This document shows, in pieces, positions 61,187 through 64,000 of a DNA stretch of 64,000 bases. The stretch's first letter is position 1, and every line of letters starts with the position of its first letter. A model generated the notes under the pieces. That model saw nothing but the letters and a program-made list of their open reading frames with translations. It had not been told where the DNA came from and did not search any database. The translations under genes and the position numbers were made by a program. The stretch covers positions 130,901-194,900 of the forward strand of contig JARVJZ010000004.1 of NCBI GenBank assembly GCA_029775855.1, given 5' to 3'. The stretch comes from Nitrososphaeria archaeon. Its GTDB lineage: Archaea > Thermoproteota > Nitrososphaeria > Nitrososphaerales > JAAOZN01.

Positions 61187-62425
61187 TTGCCGAGTAAAAT
61201 AGCAGACCCATCCTTAGCGAAGAAAGGCGAACTATCATATAATTGGGCTTACAACCACATGCCAACCTTAACAACTATAATAGAACGTGAAGTATCTAAG
61301 AAACCTCTTTTTGGCAGAAGAGTTGGTGTATGTCTTCACGTTACAAAAGAGACATCTGTTCTCGTTATGGGTTTGGCTAGGCTTGGTGCTGAAGTCTACC
61401 TTACCGCTGCTAATCCACTATCAACACAAGACGACATAGCAGCTTACTTAGCCTCACAAGGCATAAACGTGTATGCTTGGCGAGGCGAAAAGCCTGAAGA
61501 ATACTATGACTGCATACGACAAGTGTTATCATCAAACATAGAGTTTCTTATGGACGATGGTGCAGATGCCCACGCAGAAGCCCATAAGATAGGAGTAAGA
61601 GGAATATTTGGTGGAACCGAGGAGACTACGACTGGTGTAATTAGGCTTAAGGCTCTTGAGAGGGAGAGGTTACTTAAATACCCAGTAATAGCAGTTAACA
61701 ACGCCTACACAAAGTATCTATTCGATAACAGATACGGCACAGGTCAAAGCGTCATAGACAGCATTATGAGGGCTACAAGCTTACTTTTGGCTGGAAAGAC
61801 GGTTGTTGTATGTGGCTATGGTTGGGTTGGAAGAGGGATTGCGAAGAGGGCTAGAGGAATGGATGCACATGTGATAGTGACTGAAGTTGATCCTCTTAAG
61901 GCTCTGGAAGCACATATGGACGGCTACGAAGTTATGCCCATATCTAAAGCTGCTGAGGTAGGGGACTTATTCATCACAGCAACAGGTCAAACTGGTGTGA
62001 TTAGAGGAGAGCATATAGAGAAGATGAAGAGCGGAGCCATACTCGCAAACGGCGGGCACTTTGATGTAGAAATAGATGTAAAATACCTAAACTCAGCTGC
62101 AACCTCTAAAGTTGAAGTCAGACCATACACAGAAGAATATAGGCTTAAGAGCGGTAAGAGAATCTACCTAATCGGACAAGGCAGAATCTCTAATTTAGTA
62201 GCGGCTGAAGGACACCCTCCAGATGTGATGATGATGTCCTTCTCGAACCAGCTCCTATCCCTACTTCATCTTACCAAGAACCATAAAGAGATGCAGGCGA
62301 AGGTTTATGATGTGCCCCAAAGCATAGATCAGCAAGTAGCTAGAACAACCTTAGAGGCGCTAGGCATAGAGATAGATGAGATGACAGAAGAACAGAAGAA
62401 GTATGCTGAAACTTGGCTCTTATGA
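61187..62425 (+). CDS. ahcY: S-adenosylhomocysteine hydrolase
   Basis: 412 residues from TTG. GADAHAEAHK, NNAYTKYLFDNRYGTGQS, NAD-binding GYGWVGRGIAKRARG, TATGQTGVI and GGHFDVEIDV are the signatures. Short archaeal form without the insertion of eukaryotic enzymes. Splits S-adenosylhomocysteine to adenosine and homocysteine. The QQVARTTLEALGIEID C-terminus is intact. Confidence 0.96.
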   Translation: MPSKIADPSLAKKGELSYNWAYNHMPTLTTIIEREVSKKPLFGRRVGVCLHVTKETSVLVMGLARLGAEVYLTAANPLSTQDDIAAYLASQGINVYAWRGEKPEEYYDCIRQVLSSNIEFLMDDGADAHAEAHKIGVRGIFGGTEETTTGVIRLKALERERLLKYPVIAVNNAYTKYLFDNRYGTGQSVIDSIMRATSLLLAGKTVVVCGYGWVGRGIAKRARGMDAHVIVTEVDPLKALEAHMDGYEVMPISKAAEVGDLFITATGQTGVIRGEHIEKMKSGAILANGGHFDVEIDVKYLNSAATSKVEVRPYTEEYRLKSGKRIYLIGQGRISNLVAAEGHPPDVMMMSFSNQLLSLLHLTKNHKEMQAKVYDVPQSIDQQVARTTLEALGIEIDEMTEEQKKYAETWLL

Positions 62426-62444
62426 CCTAAATGTGAAACTCTAA

Positions 62445-64000
62445 ATGGGCAGCGAAAAGATCGTCATCACAAGCGCACTACCATACGCAAATGGTGAAAT
62501 TCACCTAGGGCACGTTGTCTCCACATATTTACCCGCAGATATCTACGCAAGATTCTGCAGAATGAAGGGCTACGACGTTGTGTTCACATGCGCCACAGAC
62601 GACTATGGCACCCCCATTCTCATAAGAGCGGAGCAAGAGGGGAAGACACCAAGGGAGTATGTGGAATACTGGAATAAAAGAGACCTCGAAGACTTTACGA
62701 AGCTAGGCATAACATTTGACATCTTCTACAAAACATCTTCAGAAGAAAACTTAAAACTTACGCAATACTTCTTCCTAAGATTATATGAAAAAGGCTACAT
62801 CTATAGCGCGGAAGTTGAGCAACCATACTGTAAAAATGATAAAAAGTTTCTACCAGACCGATATGTAGTTGGTAGGTGCCCATACTGCGGCGCAGAAAAC
62901 CAATATTCTGACGGCTGTGAAGTTTGCGGGCGAACCTTTGCTGCTGGTGAAATTAAGGAGCCAAAGTGTATACTTTGCGGCACACCACCAACCACGAAAA
63001 GAAGCGTACATTACTTCTTTAGACTCTCACAATTCTCAGAGCGGTTAAAGGCTTGGCTTGAAGGAAACACCAATCTCCAAACCGAGGTTAAGAACTATGT
63101 GTTAAGATGGATTGAAACAGGGCTTAAAGATTGGGACATAACTCGAGACATCTCTTGGGGTGTCCCTATACCGCTGAAGGAGGCTGAGGGGAAGGTTCTT
63201 TACGGCTGGTTTGATAACCATTTATGCTACATTTCTACTACAATCAAATACCTTGAGGAGAAGGGTATTGATGGTAAGAAGTTTTGGAATTCAGCCAAGA
63301 TTTTACATTTTATAGGCAAAGATATCGTCTATCACCACTACCTATTCTTACCAGCGATGAGAATGGGGTTAGATGAAGAATACGCTCTACCATATGCTAT
63401 ACCAACAAGGGGGCATCTACTACTTCAAGGCCAAAAATTCTCTAAAAGTAGAGGATGGTATGTGAGTCTAAGAGAGTTCCTTGAATACTTCCCAGCAGAC
63501 TACCTAAGGTATTACCTCGCATCTATCACGCCTTATAGCCAAGCAGATGTAAATTTCGATTGGCGGGAGTTCGCTGCCAAGATTAATAATGAGTTGGTTG
63601 CTAACATAGGCAATTTTGTGTATCGCGTGCTCAGCTTTATATATAGTAGATTTGAAGCAACGGTACCTCAACCTAAGGAGCCAGATGAACTTGACACAGA
63701 ACTGATAGATAGAATCAAGTCTACCACGGTAAATGTAGGCTCACATATCGAGAAGAATGAGTTAGATAGAGGGTTAAAGAGTATAGTAGAGCTTTCAGCA
63801 TTCTGCAACCAATATTTTCAAAGAAAGGAGCCTTGGAAACAGAGTGAAAAAGCTGCGAACTGCCTATATTATTCAGTAAATGCAACACGGAGCCTAGCAA
63901 TACTCCTACACCCCTACATACCATACTCAACAGAAGAACTTTGGAGGCAACTTTCATTAGGAGGTAAGCTGGACCTACAGAGTTGGGATTCAGCAAAAGA
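62445..64000 (+). CDS. metG: Methionyl-tRNA synthetase, cut by the window edge
   Basis: 518 codons visible from the ATG at 62445 with no stop before the edge. HIGH motif is HLGH, KMSKS motif is KFSKS, zinc knuckles CPYCG, CEVCG and CILCG between. TSALPYANGEIHLGH is the classic MetRS start. The class Ia anticodon domain (about 390 on) has begun. Charges methionine to initiator and elongator tRNA. Confidence 0.96.
   Translation, partial: MGSEKIVITSALPYANGEIHLGHVVSTYLPADIYARFCRMKGYDVVFTCATDDYGTPILIRAEQEGKTPREYVEYWNKRDLEDFTKLGITFDIFYKTSSEENLKLTQYFFLRLYEKGYIYSAEVEQPYCKNDKKFLPDRYVVGRCPYCGAENQYSDGCEVCGRTFAAGEIKEPKCILCGTPPTTKRSVHYFFRLSQFSERLKAWLEGNTNLQTEVKNYVLRWIETGLKDWDITRDISWGVPIPLKEAEGKVLYGWFDNHLCYISTTIKYLEEKGIDGKKFWNSAKILHFIGKDIVYHHYLFLPAMRMGLDEEYALPYAIPTRGHLLLQGQKFSKSRGWYVSLREFLEYFPADYLRYYLASITPYSQADVNFDWREFAAKINNELVANIGNFVYRVLSFIYSRFEATVPQPKEPDELDTELIDRIKSTTVNVGSHIEKNELDRGLKSIVELSAFCNQYFQRKEPWKQSEKAANCLYYSVNATRSLAILLHPYIPYSTEELWRQLSLGGKLDLQSWDSAK

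Noticed and set aside
1-64000. CRISPR arrays, insertion sequences, rRNA
   Set aside because: No regularly spaced direct repeats, transposase-like genes or rRNA-like sequence were seen.

Overview
The window looks like a chromosomal segment of an archaeon of the TACK group, probably thermophilic. The evidence is Cbf5, DUF106 and an archaeal-type cytidylate kinase side by side, Hef, DtdA, an archaeal non-phosphorylating GAPDH, 2-oxoacid:ferredoxin oxidoreductase, tRNA genes with introns in unusual places, TATA boxes lying so close to start codons that many mRNAs should be leaderless, and many TTG starts. A relative of the deep Nitrososphaeria/Aigarchaeota or Bathyarchaeia is plausible, but I cannot place it from sequence alone. 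I see no insertion sequence, CRISPR array, rRNA or replication origin.

Layout. 1-7.7 kb is a cell-surface region: a giant secreted protein running off the left edge, divergent from a two-gene operon coding for a secreted protein (Tyr/Gly-rich segment plus MgtE_N-like helical repeats) and a Thr-rich, membrane-anchored partner. 7.7-8.1 kb holds tRNA-Gly(CCC) and a tRNA-Ser(GGA) with two introns. Directly behind the tRNA-Ser, 8.2-9.7 kb is a tightly coupled four-gene cassette (His/Cys-motif protein, DUF6884 protein, GIY-YIG nuclease-like protein, 50-residue zinc ribbon). It is the best candidate here for an undescribed system.

9.7-22.8 kb carries metabolism and transport: MFS, an odd crotonase, DUF72, SpoIIM-like, a Re-citrate-synthase-like enzyme, YbaK-like deacylase, a complete branched-chain amino-acid ABC transporter split over two divergent operons (LivF-LivG-LivK against LivH-LivM), MobB, a TsaA-FmdE fusion, a glutaminase subunit and an SDR. 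22.8-27.6 kb holds Hef, a GYD protein, a VTT membrane protein with NikR, a HAD phosphatase, a DUF123 protein and a tiny membrane protein. 27.7-33.3 kb has a homocitrate-synthase-like enzyme, a SerB-like phosphatase, the gamma-delta-alpha-beta oxidoreductase operon and a PduO-type cobalamin adenosyltransferase.

33.3-46 kb is mixed: a secreted zincin, a MetE-like protein overlapping a GH13 enzyme, MFS carriers, a nucleoside phosphorylase overlapping an Mrr-like nuclease, a LigD/PriS-like primase-polymerase with an altered motif, tRNA-Thr(CGT) and a large RND/MMPL exporter. 46-47.2 kb is gene-poor: a decayed nitroreductase, an inverted repeat, MscL, a predicted RNA hairpin and an intron-bearing tRNA-Gly(UCC). 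47.3-49.8 kb is a PadR-controlled ABC-2 exporter operon with a perfect inverted repeat upstream. 49.8-55.1 kb has GAPN, MGMT, DtdA, the Cbf5-Cmk-DUF106 cluster and a frameshifted coiled-coil gene. 55.2-64 kb has gamma-glutamyltransferase, a HAD phosphatase, AlaX, tRNA-Asn with encoded CCA, a SnoaL-like/winged-helix protein, ProB-ProA, S-adenosylhomocysteine hydrolase and MetRS cut by the right edge.

Taken together the genes suggest an organism that takes up and metabolises amino acids and 2-oxoacids with ferredoxin as electron carrier, handles Mo/W, Ni and cobalamin, and has an elaborate proteinaceous envelope.
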